A stretch of 58,381 nucleotides of DNA. It comes from OFTM382 sp964448185. Lineage in GTDB: Bacteria; Planctomycetota; Phycisphaerae; Phycisphaerales; UBA1924. The position numbers and the translations under genes were made by a program. Positions 33,104 to 41,303 of the stretch are shown here, one piece after another. Position 1 is the stretch's first letter, and each line of letters begins with the position of its first letter. The notes beneath the pieces are model-generated. The model searched no databases, was not told where the DNA came from, and saw only the letters and a list, made by a program, of their open reading frames with translations. Location of the stretch: NCBI GenBank assembly GCA_964448185.1, contig CAYUVO010000003.1:1-58381 (forward strand), in the 5' to 3' direction.

Positions 33104-34482
33104 GTGAGCGTCTTGAGCGGGTTCATCGAGTCGCCGAACTCTGCGACATCACATCCCATTTCGCGCAGCATGGTCAGATAGAGACTGCACATGGGCGTTT
33201 CGGTTTCGTGCGCAATGAGTTGACCCGTCTTGAATCGCCCGCCCGCGTTGCCCGCCATGATGATCGGCAGGTCTTCATGGTTGTGCCGGTTGCCGTCGCA
33301 GATCCCGCTGCCGTGGAGGATCATGCAGTGATCGAGCAGGCTGCCCTCGCCTTCGGGCGTGTCGGCCATGCGCTGGACAAACCGCGCAAAGCGTTCGGTG
33401 TGGAACTTGTCGATGAGCCTAATCTTCTCGGCCCACTCCTCGTTGCCCTTGTGGTGCGAGAGATGGTGGTGGCCTTCGGTGATCCCGATCTCGGGGAACG
33501 TGCGGTTGCTGCCCGCGGTCCCGGTCATGTACGTCGCGATGCGGGTCGAGTCCGTCTGGAACGCGAGCAGCAGCATGTCGTACATCAGGTCGAGGTGCTC
33601 GCTGACGACCTGAGGGATACCCGTTGGTGCGGTGGCGTCAACGGGAGCACCGGGTTCGTCGTTGAGTTCTTGGGCGCGCTGGACGCGGCGTTCGATCTCG
33701 CGCACCGCCGTCTGGTATTCGTCGAGCCGGCGGCGGTCACCCGTGCCCAGGTGTGACTCGAGCCGGCGGGCGTCTTCAAGGACGTAATCGAGGATGCTCG
33801 AACGTCTGCGGAATCGCTTGGCCGAGTCGATTGGGTTGTCGGCGTTGAAGAGTCGATCGAACACGGCTGCGGGATTGACGATCTTGGGTACGGGCGTGTC
33901 CTCGTCGTGCCAACTGATATTTGCGGAATAGGCACAGGCGTAGCCCGAGTCGCAGTTGCCCGCGCGGCGTCCGTTCTCGCAACCGATCTCAAGCGACGGC
34001 AGCTTTGTGCGATGCCCGAGCTGTTGGGCTGCAAACTGATCGGCGCTGATCCCGATCGAGATGTTATTGCCCGAGGTTTTGCGGGCTTGTTGGCCGGTGA
34101 GGAAGGTCGCCGATGCGCGAGCGTGGTCACCGGGACCGTCGCCGTTGGCGCGTGCTTTGTCGAGCGTGAGGCCGGTAAGAATATTGACGTGTTGACGCAC
34201 CGATTCCAACGGCTTAAGCGCGGGCGACAGCGTGTAGTCGGTGCCTGTGCCCGTGGGCAGCCAGTTCTCATAGTTGACGCCATTGGGGGTAAAGATAAAC
34301 GCCATGCGCAGCGGGAACCCGTCGGGTGATACCCCGCCGGCAGCCGCGGCCGCTGCGCGCACAATCGGCGCACCCGTCGCCGCTTCGAGCCAAGGCAGCG
34401 CGATCGTGGCACCGATACCCCGCAACACCGCGCGGCGTGAGATTCCAGAAGCCGCGTTACCAGATAGATGTGACAGATTCAT
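33100..34482 (-). CDS. DUF1552 domain protein, Tat-exported
   Basis: The 460-residue protein begins with a twin-arginine signal (ISRRAVLRGIGATIALPWLEA), so it is exported folded. The rest is the DUF1552 domain common in planctomycetes and acidobacteria, with FTPNGVNYENWLP, LTGLTLDKA, DHARASATFLTG, and C-terminal LDHCMILHGSGICDGNRHNHEDLPIIMAG. The family resembles DUF1501-type sulfatase-like proteins and its function is not known. It overlaps the upstream DUF1592-type gene by four bases (ATGA), the usual pairing in planctomycete genomes, which implies that the two proteins work together. Confidence 0.88.
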   Translation of the reverse strand: MNLSHLSGNAASGISRRAVLRGIGATIALPWLEAATGAPIVRAAAAAAGGVSPDGFPLRMAFIFTPNGVNYENWLPTGTGTDYTLSPALKPLESVRQHVNILTGLTLDKARANGDGPGDHARASATFLTGQQARKTSGNNISIGISADQFAAQQLGHRTKLPSLEIGCENGRRAGNCDSGYACAYSANISWHDEDTPVPKIVNPAAVFDRLFNADNPIDSAKRFRRRSSILDYVLEDARRLESHLGTGDRRRLDEYQTAVREIERRVQRAQELNDEPGAPVDATAPTGIPQVVSEHLDLMYDMLLLAFQTDSTRIATYMTGTAGSNRTFPEIGITEGHHHLSHHKGNEEWAEKIRLIDKFHTERFARFVQRMADTPEGEGSLLDHCMILHGSGICDGNRHNHEDLPIIMAGNAGGRFKTGQLIAHETETPMCSLYLTMLREMGCDVAEFGDSMNPLKTLT

Positions 34483-36950
34483 TTTCGTTGCTCTCTTCCC
34501 CGGCAGGTCGTGAACGCCTCGCTCACGACCACCGCCTCGATCAGATCGGTGAACCCGTTGCCCTCTTCAGCGGTCTGCTCCATGATCGCAGCGACTGTCG
34601 GGCGATCAAACGCTTCAAGCCCGCGTCCAAACGCATAGATCATGAGCCGGCGAGTAATGTTCTCGGTGATATCAGGTGCTTGAGCGAGCAGGACTTCTTT
34701 GAGTTCGCGCGGACCCTCGAACGTGATCCCGCCGGGCAGTTCCGCCGAGACGTCCATGCTCGCGCTGTCGGCATCGCTGCGCCACCGACCCACCGCATCA
34801 AACTGCTCCATGGACAACCCGATCGGGTCCATCCGAACATGGCACGAGGCGCAGTCAGGGTTGAGCAGGTGGGCTGCGAGCTGTTCGCGGAGCGAGGCGT
34901 TCGGGTCCAGCGTCGTGCTGGTTTGTTCAAGCGGCGGCACATCCGATGGCGGCGGCGGGGGAGGCGAACCGAGCAACTGGTCAAGCACAAAGAGCCCGCG
35001 TTTGACCGGACTCGTTCGCGTCGGGTTGCTCGTCACCGTCAGCACCGCACCCATGGTCAGCACGCCCCCGCGTGGTGAATCTTCATTGAGTTGAACGCGG
35101 CGCAGGCGTGTACCTCGGACGCCTTCGATGCCGTAGTGCTTTGCGAGTTGCTGGTTGATGAACACATCGCGTGCATTCACCAGATCCATGATGGGGCGGT
35201 TCGATCGGACCACATCAGCGAAGAACAAGAACGCTTCTTGGGTCATCGAAGACACGAGCGAGTCGTCATAGCCGCTAAATCGTTCGCGATCGATTTCAAG
35301 ATCTTCGAGATTGCGGAGCAGCAGCCACTGGCCTGCGAATCCCTCGATGAATGCTTGTGCTTTGGGATCAGCGAGCATCCGTCGTACTTGCGAACGCAGC
35401 ACCCGTGGCTCACGAAGCAGATCAAGATCGGCGAGCCGACCGAGTTCAGCGTCGGGCATCGAACTCCAGAGGAAGTACGAAAGCCGAGTGGCCAGCTCGT
35501 GCCCGCCGAGTATGTAGGTGGTAGCCGGGTCGTCTGCACGCGGGTTCTCGACGCTCAAAAACAAAAATCTCGGCGAAACAAGCACCGCCTGAAGCCCGAG
35601 GCGGACCGCCGATTCGTAGCTGTCGCCCGCTTCGCGCGACGAGTCGTACACCGTCATGAGGCGTTCGATCTCGCCATCAACCATCGGCCTGCGAAACGCT
35701 CTGGCTGCGAAGCGTTCGAGGATTGCTTCGGCGGCTTGCCGGTGCGAGGCATCACCCGAGTCTGGTTCGACAAAGAAAATCTCGGGCCACACGCCTTCGC
35801 GATGAGAGCTCCGCGCATCCAATGGCCCGGCGATCTCGAACATCGCAATCGCAAGATTCCGATCCGCTTTGCCCTTGATATAGAAGTCGTTCGTGAAATA
35901 CCCCGCGATCGTGTGCGGGCCCTTGTCGAGTTCCACCACCACGCTGAACCGTTGAGCTTCGATCTCGTTCTCGGCTCTCACCGACCACGCCTGGAGCTCC
36001 TTGCCATCGATCCGCAGGCTCAGCCGTGGTAGGTCCGGGCCGCCGCGATCGCCCCAAGCAGTGACAAAGATCTCATACATCGAACTCGCGGGCAAGTCGG
36101 TCTGCACGCGGGCGAATCCATCTGAGTACAGGTGTCGGCCGCCTGCGTCGAGCGCGTTGCTGTTGCGGGAGCCTTCGATCGGGCCGAGCGTTCGGGGCTG
36201 AGGTTTGAGCACAATCTCAGGTCCGAGTGCCACTTCGAGCGCACGCTCAGCCGATGCGAGATACTCCTCGACGTGCAGGGTCGAGAGCGTGAGCGCATCG
36301 CCCACGGTGTTGAACCCATAGCCGAGATCATCGGCAGGGAGCCACTGCGCAAGATCGACTTGGGACGGATCGATCCCGAGCAGGTCACGCATGGTCAAGC
36401 GGTATTCGTCGTTGTTGAGCCGACGTGTCGAAAACCAGCCCGGGTCGATGCCCTGCGTCGCGAGTGCATAGGTATTGAGATCGTCGATCCAGTCGAGCAG
36501 CACGGCGCGTTGCTCATCGGTTGGTTGAGGCTCATCGTCGGGTGGCATCTCGTGCGTGCTGAGCAGATCATGCGCGAGCAAGAGCGTGTCGAGTTTCTCC
36601 ATCGCTGCGCTGAGTGTGTCCATCTTGTGGAACCGCACATCGCCCTTGCTGCGACGCGGGCCGTGACACCCCATACAACTCTCGTCGAGGATCGGATAGA
36701 CCTCGTTGACCAGGCGATGTTCGAGCGCCTCAGCAAGTTGGGCGGGATTGTTGTCTGCGGAGTGTTGGGTTTGACCCCACGCAGTGCAGCTCAAAACCGT
36801 ACCAGTCAGCAGCCAGCACGCCGAGAGGCGAAGAAGGAGCCGACTGCTTCGGCGCGCATTGGGGGGGGGGATTCCGTTCACGTCTACGACAGAGTATCGG
36901 ATCGGAGGACACGAGCGTGCGATATTCAAACACCACTGGCCTGTGCTCAT
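34479..36950 (-). CDS. Planctomycete cytochrome c-type protein with DUF1587/1592/1588/1585 domains
   Basis: The large secreted protein (up to 823 residues) has a planctomycete-type haem motif CMGCH (92-96), then RRLNNDEYRLTMRDLLGID (DUF1587), ARAFRRPMVDGEIERLM (DUF1595), GGHELATRLSYFLWSSMPDAEL (DUF1592), GVLTMGAVLTVTSNPTRTSPVKRG (DUF1588) and a second CASCH motif near residue 700 followed by DUF1585. The start is uncertain: ATG 36950 gives an odd 35-residue leader before the hydrophobic signal-like segment, and a run of nine C (minus strand) near 36862-36870 lies between them. GTG 36881 is an alternative. Its partner is the overlapping DUF1552 gene. Confidence 0.85.
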   Translation of the reverse strand: MSTGQWCLNIARSCPPIRYSVVDVNGIPPPNARRSSRLLLRLSACWLLTGTVLSCTAWGQTQHSADNNPAQLAEALEHRLVNEVYPILDESCMGCHGPRRSKGDVRFHKMDTLSAAMEKLDTLLLAHDLLSTHEMPPDDEPQPTDEQRAVLLDWIDDLNTYALATQGIDPGWFSTRRLNNDEYRLTMRDLLGIDPSQVDLAQWLPADDLGYGFNTVGDALTLSTLHVEEYLASAERALEVALGPEIVLKPQPRTLGPIEGSRNSNALDAGGRHLYSDGFARVQTDLPASSMYEIFVTAWGDRGGPDLPRLSLRIDGKELQAWSVRAENEIEAQRFSVVVELDKGPHTIAGYFTNDFYIKGKADRNLAIAMFEIAGPLDARSSHREGVWPEIFFVEPDSGDASHRQAAEAILERFAARAFRRPMVDGEIERLMTVYDSSREAGDSYESAVRLGLQAVLVSPRFLFLSVENPRADDPATTYILGGHELATRLSYFLWSSMPDAELGRLADLDLLREPRVLRSQVRRMLADPKAQAFIEGFAGQWLLLRNLEDLEIDRERFSGYDDSLVSSMTQEAFLFFADVVRSNRPIMDLVNARDVFINQQLAKHYGIEGVRGTRLRRVQLNEDSPRGGVLTMGAVLTVTSNPTRTSPVKRGLFVLDQLLGSPPPPPPSDVPPLEQTSTTLDPNASLREQLAAHLLNPDCASCHVRMDPIGLSMEQFDAVGRWRSDADSASMDVSAELPGGITFEGPRELKEVLLAQAPDITENITRRLMIYAFGRGLEAFDRPTVAAIMEQTAEEGNGFTDLIEAVVVSEAFTTCRGREQRK

Positions 36951-37026
36951 TTATACACATCGCAATGGTCACGTTGTGTTCGGGTGGCGGCCCCCCCGAT
37001 ATGATTATCGGTACCATGTTCCGTGA

Positions 37027-38283
37027 ATGAAGAAGCCTCAAAACAGAACGCTGATCGCTGTATGTGCAGCCTGCATTGTTGGGTCCTCGTCGGCTCATGC
37101 GCAGCTGGTAATCACGCTGCTCGGCGAAATCGCGGTGCCAAGCTCCGTCATCGACCAGTTTGGACAACCCTTCAACGTCGCGGGACTCAGCGGCGTCTGC
37201 GCTCTCGGCGGTGACAGCTACGCAGCAGTGATGGACAACTCAAACCGAGTCGTGCTCTTCGATCTTCCGATCGCGGGCGATGGAACGATCGGTGCGCTCA
37301 CCAACGTGCGCGGCCTGACGCTGTCGTTTACAGGTGACCACGAGGGCGTCGTGCATTCTGCGTCCGATCGCTTGCTGATCGCTGACGAGAACACCATGAC
37401 CTTTCGCGAGGTCGATCTGTTTACGGGTGACCTGATGAGCACGAGCACGCTGCCGCCGGTTTTCGATACTCGTCGGCCCAACCTCGGGCTTGAATCATTG
37501 ACCCTCGACGCCGACACCTTGTGGACCGCGAACGAAGAAGCGCTCACCGTGGACGGCCCGGGTGCTTCGCCCGCCAGCGGATCGGTTGCTCGGTTGCGTT
37601 CGCAGTCGCTCGCTGCTGGCACAGAGAACGGGCAATGGGCGTATCTGATCGAACCCCTGCACGGACCGACCATTCCCCCCGAAGACGTAGGCCAGAGCGG
37701 ACTCACCGAACTTATTGCATTGCCCGGCGGCGGCTTGCTCGCCATCGAACGCTCTCTTGCGTTTGCTACGCCGCTCTTTCTCACGCGAATTTTCAGCGTT
37801 GATATGCAAGGTGCGACCGAGGTTTCGGGCCATGCTTCGCTCGCGGGGGTCACGATCATCCCCGCGACAAAGACACTGATCTATCAGGGTTCGCACGCCA
37901 ATCTTGAAGGACTCTGCCTTGGGCAGAGTCTCGACAACGACGGCCGAGCCATGATCGGCGTCGTCGATAACGGCGACCCGCTCAGCGAGAACACCATCGT
38001 TGTCTTTCGGCTCGATGGGCTGGACTCCTCAGGCGAATGTCCGGGTGATATCGCCGATGATTTCGGTACGCTTCCGCCGCAGGGCGGACCTGACGGCCAA
38101 GTCGGGTTCGGTGATTTTCTTGCGCTGCTCGGGCTCGTCGGTCCCTGCCCGGGAGGGGTCCCGGGTTGCATAGGCGATTTCGCCGATGACTTCGGTACGC
38201 TCCCGCCACAAGGCGGACCCGATGGCCAGGTCGGGTTCGGCGACTTTCTCGCGTTGCTCGGGCTTGTCGGGCTGTGCCCGTGA
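37027..38283 (+). CDS. Secreted esterase-like/phytase-like protein with two dockerin-like repeats
   Basis: The 418-residue protein has a signal peptide ending SSAHAQ. The main domain (about 30-330) has the pattern of the esterase-like activity of phytase family: GDHEGVVHSASDRLLIADE, NLGLESLTLDADTLWTANEEAL, GGGLLAIERS. The C-terminus (from about residue 338) has two near-identical repeats, each with DDFGTLPPQGGPDGQVGFGD and FLALLGLVG, bracketed by cysteines. This resembles the dockerin-like D-x-D/G calcium motifs at C-termini of Phycisphaerae secreted proteins and may anchor the protein at the cell surface. Function of the main domain is tentative. Confidence 0.7.
   Translation: MKKPQNRTLIAVCAACIVGSSSAHAQLVITLLGEIAVPSSVIDQFGQPFNVAGLSGVCALGGDSYAAVMDNSNRVVLFDLPIAGDGTIGALTNVRGLTLSFTGDHEGVVHSASDRLLIADENTMTFREVDLFTGDLMSTSTLPPVFDTRRPNLGLESLTLDADTLWTANEEALTVDGPGASPASGSVARLRSQSLAAGTENGQWAYLIEPLHGPTIPPEDVGQSGLTELIALPGGGLLAIERSLAFATPLFLTRIFSVDMQGATEVSGHASLAGVTIIPATKTLIYQGSHANLEGLCLGQSLDNDGRAMIGVVDNGDPLSENTIVVFRLDGLDSSGECPGDIADDFGTLPPQGGPDGQVGFGDFLALLGLVGPCPGGVPGCIGDFADDFGTLPPQGGPDGQVGFGDFLALLGLVGLCP
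38038..38280 (+). repeat. Tandem dockerin-like coding repeat (two copies)
   Basis: Two copies of about 110 bp (near 38041-38152 and 38167-38280) encode almost the same peptide but differ at many third codon positions (for example TTTCTTGCGCTG against TTTCTCGCGTTG). The duplication is therefore not recent, and the amino acid sequence is under selection. Confidence 0.8.
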
Positions 38284-38330
38284 ACGCACGATGAGTTGTC
38301 GCCAGCATGACCCACGAACGACTCTCGCCG

Positions 38331-38336
38331 TATGCT
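38331..38336 (+). promoter_or_regulatory. TATGCT -10-like element, leaderless start
   Basis: TATGCT ends seven bases before ATG 38344 and no Shine-Dalgarno precedes that codon. The in-frame ATG at 38332 lies inside the hexamer and so is a less likely start. Confidence 0.4.
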
Positions 38337-38343
38337 CTCACGC

Positions 38344-40362
38344 ATGACCAACGCCAACGAGCAAAGCGAAAGCGCGCTCGGCATCGACATAGGAGGAAGC
38401 TCGGTCAAGGCGGTGATCGTCCGGGGCGATCACATTCATGCGCACGCCGCTTCCGACACATACTCTCTGCCGAGCGAAACGGTGCTGCGGGATGCAGTTT
38501 CTCAGGCTGTCGATCGCCTCGGTCAAGTCACAGCAACCCTCGCGGGCGTGTGCGCACCGGGAGTGCTCGACGCGGCAAGCAAGCAGGTCACCCACTCGGT
38601 AAACGTGCCCGGTCTCGTCGGTACCGACCTCGATAAGCTGGTCAGGCAAACGGTCCCCAATGTGCGCACCGTCGAAGTCTGCACCGATGCATTCGCAGCC
38701 GCCTTCGGCTACTGGCACGAACACCCATCACAAGATCGCACATTGGCTCTGGTCATGGGCACCGGCGTTGGAGCGTGCGTGCTCGATGCGGGCGTGCCGC
38801 TCAAAGTCACCGGCGAATCCTGCGGCCACATCGGACAGGTCGACGCATGCTCATTTGATCTATCTCCGCCAATAGCAAATGACTCAAGCATCGGCACGCT
38901 CGAAGCGTATATCGGCGTGCGTGCGCTCATGGCCCGGTTCGGAAGTGATGGCGTCACCGGCTGGCTCGATGCGCCCATGACTAACCCCGCGTGGCGAGCG
39001 CTCATCGGCGCGATGCGCACCGCCCATGCGATCTACCGTCCTGATCGAATCGTGCTGCTCGGCGGCGTGGGCGAACAACTCGGTGTGCGTCTCGATGAGC
39101 TGTACCACGCAGTGGGGCACGGCTTGACAAGCGTGGCAAGACCCGACTGGAAGCTCGAATCCGGAAGCGCCAAGACCGGTGCAGCCGGCGCCGCATGGTG
39201 GGCGGCGCACACGGGATCAAAGCGGCGAGGGCTCTCGGCAACGGCCACGCCATCAAGCATCAGTGAACTCGAACGGCACATAAGTCGGCTTATCTGGGTC
39301 GGTATCCGTGGCTCCCAGCCGGGCGACCCCGTCCTCGAAGCGGAGATCGAACGCTGCAAGCGCGCGCACGTTGGCGGCATCATCCTCTTTGATGTCGATC
39401 TGCCGCAACGCGATCGGCTCATGCGTGAAGGTACGTCTCGAGCAGACGCAGACTCGCAATCGCCGCGGAACATCTCAGATCCGGGCGAGACCCGTTCGTT
39501 GGTCAGATATCTTCGCCATCGCCTCGGACCGCACGTTGTGATCTGTATCGATCAAGAGGGCGGGAGTGTTTCTCGCTTGCGCCCAAGTCTCGGCTACCCA
39601 GAGGCGACCTCGCCCGCTACCTATGCGAAACTCGACGACGCCTCGCGTGCCGCAGCATGTGATGCGCTCGCCGAATCTCTTGCGATGGTGGGCGTTGATC
39701 TCAATCTTGCGCCGTGTGTCGATATCGAATGCTCGAATACGAACTCGTGTTTCGCCCAGAGTGGCAGATGCTTCGGCTCCGATCCCGAGCAAGTCGCAAG
39801 CATGGCTGCTGAACAAATCCGCGCGATGCGAAACGCCGGGATCGGGTCGTGTATCAAGCACTTCCCGGGTCACGGCTCGGCAACAGGCGACACGCACAAC
39901 GAACTCGTAGACATCACTAGGACCTGGTCGCGTGACACCGAGCTTGCGCCGTATCGCACACTCATCAACGGACCCACCCCACCCGATGCAATCATGGTCG
40001 CCCATCTGTTACACACCAAACTCGACCCGCTGCTTCCAGCGAGCCTTTCGCCCGCGATCATCACAGGTATGCTCCGCGAACAACTCGGTTGGCAGGGTGT
40101 GGTCATCACTGATTCGCTCGACATGCGTGCCATCGCGGATCGATATCCGTCGGGTGAAGCAGCGGTTCTTGCGATCATCGCGGGAGCAGACGTGGCACTC
40201 GAAGGCAATAACCTGGGCGTTCCAAAGCCATGCCCCGCGCCCGAGATGCACGAGGCACTGATGGGTGCGGTTCACGAAGGCAGGCTCTCGCACGAACGCC
40301 TCGCACAGAGCGTTGCCCGGCTCGATGTGTTCCTTGCCCGAAACAAAGGACAGTGTCCATGA
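38344..40362 (+). CDS. Fusion of ROK-type sugar kinase and NagZ-like beta-N-acetylhexosaminidase (GH3)
   Basis: The 672-residue protein joins two enzymes. Residues 1-300 are a ROK/BadF-like kinase: phosphate motif GIDIGGSSVKA (13-23), catalytic Asp115 in CTDAFAAAFG, ATP motif GTGVGACV (139-146), and IVLLGGVGEQLG. The usual ROK zinc motif CxCGxxGC is absent. Residues about 310-672 are a GH3 hexosaminidase: VVICIDQEGGSVSRLRP, KHFPGHG (505-511) followed by a Gly-Asp-Thr-His dyad, and nucleophile Asp590 in ITDSLDM. NagZ removes GlcNAc from muropeptide fragments; the kinase could phosphorylate released GlcNAc or MurNAc. The stop overlaps murQ by four bases. Start ATG 38344 was chosen over 38332 because of the upstream TATGCT. 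Confidence 0.85.
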   Translation: MTNANEQSESALGIDIGGSSVKAVIVRGDHIHAHAASDTYSLPSETVLRDAVSQAVDRLGQVTATLAGVCAPGVLDAASKQVTHSVNVPGLVGTDLDKLVRQTVPNVRTVEVCTDAFAAAFGYWHEHPSQDRTLALVMGTGVGACVLDAGVPLKVTGESCGHIGQVDACSFDLSPPIANDSSIGTLEAYIGVRALMARFGSDGVTGWLDAPMTNPAWRALIGAMRTAHAIYRPDRIVLLGGVGEQLGVRLDELYHAVGHGLTSVARPDWKLESGSAKTGAAGAAWWAAHTGSKRRGLSATATPSSISELERHISRLIWVGIRGSQPGDPVLEAEIERCKRAHVGGIILFDVDLPQRDRLMREGTSRADADSQSPRNISDPGETRSLVRYLRHRLGPHVVICIDQEGGSVSRLRPSLGYPEATSPATYAKLDDASRAAACDALAESLAMVGVDLNLAPCVDIECSNTNSCFAQSGRCFGSDPEQVASMAAEQIRAMRNAGIGSCIKHFPGHGSATGDTHNELVDITRTWSRDTELAPYRTLINGPTPPDAIMVAHLLHTKLDPLLPASLSPAIITGMLREQLGWQGVVITDSLDMRAIADRYPSGEAAVLAIIAGADVALEGNNLGVPKPCPAPEMHEALMGAVHEGRLSHERLAQSVARLDVFLARNKGQCP

Positions 40363-41303
40363 GTCACTCGCTGCCCGATCGAGGCGACATCGCAACCGAG
40401 CAACGCAACCCGCACTCGGCGAACCTCCACGAGCTGACGGTGAGTCAGTGCGTCGGTGTTATTCTCGATGAAGATCGCGCGGTAATGGAAGCAATGCATA
40501 AAGCGTCGGGCGTGCTGACCTCGCTCATCGAAGCCGCCGAGCCGGGGTTTATCGCTGGTGGTCGGCTCATCTATCTTGGCGCGGGCACGTCTGGACGCCT
40601 TGGCGTGCTCGACGCCTCCGAAGCGCCGCCCACGTTTCAGGTCGAGCAGGACAGAATCATCGGGCTCATCGCGGGCGGCGACGCTGCGCTGCGCCGTTCG
40701 AGCGAACGGCTCGAAGATGACCCCGACGGCGCGCGCACAGAGATCCAAGCCCTGCAACTCACCGAGCGAGACACCGTGATCGGGATCGCAGCGGGCGGCA
40801 CAACGCCTTACGCCCGTGGCGGTATTACCATCGCCAAACAACTCGCTGCAGGTTGTGTCACAGCATTGCTCACATGCTCTGCCGTGGAACCGCCCGATGG
40901 CTGCGACCATACGGTCGTGCTCGATACCGGTCCCGAAGTGCTCACGGGTTCGACCCGTATGAAAGCGGGCACCGCGACCAAGCTCGCGCTCAACACCATC
41001 TCGACGACGCTGATGATTCGCTCGGGCAAGGTGTACCAGAACTTGATGGTCGATATGCGAGCCACCAACGACAAGCTGCTCGATCGCGCAGCGAGAATCG
41101 TGAGCACTCTCACGGGGCTCTCTCGCCCAGAAGCGCTGGTGCTCCTCGATCAGGCTGATGGAAACGTCAAGCAAGCAGTGGTCATGTACCGGCTCAATCT
41201 CAACGCCGATGCTGCAAGGCGAGCACTCGATAACGCTCAAGGCCTGCTGCATGTCGCACTCGGTCAAGCCGGAGAAACGACCCGCAACGGAGATCCCGCG
41301 TGA
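40359..41303 (+). CDS. murQ: N-acetylmuramic acid 6-phosphate etherase
   Basis: MurQ cleaves the lactyl ether of MurNAc 6-phosphate to give GlcNAc 6-phosphate and D-lactate in the cytoplasm. The 314-residue product has TEQRNPHSANLHELT, the SIS-domain motif LGAGTSGRLGVLDASEAPPTF with the catalytic Glu88, and a second acidic residue at Glu119. GPEVLTGSTRMKAGTATKLALN and KVYQNLMVDM are also MurQ signatures. The sugar-binding loop reads GIAAGGTTPYARGG where E. coli-type enzymes have GIAASGRTPY. The gene overlaps the kinase/NagZ fusion and the symporter gene, four bases each, in a peptidoglycan salvage operon. Confidence 0.93.
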   Translation: MSHSLPDRGDIATEQRNPHSANLHELTVSQCVGVILDEDRAVMEAMHKASGVLTSLIEAAEPGFIAGGRLIYLGAGTSGRLGVLDASEAPPTFQVEQDRIIGLIAGGDAALRRSSERLEDDPDGARTEIQALQLTERDTVIGIAAGGTTPYARGGITIAKQLAAGCVTALLTCSAVEPPDGCDHTVVLDTGPEVLTGSTRMKAGTATKLALNTISTTLMIRSGKVYQNLMVDMRATNDKLLDRAARIVSTLTGLSRPEALVLLDQADGNVKQAVVMYRLNLNADAARRALDNAQGLLHVALGQAGETTRNGDPA

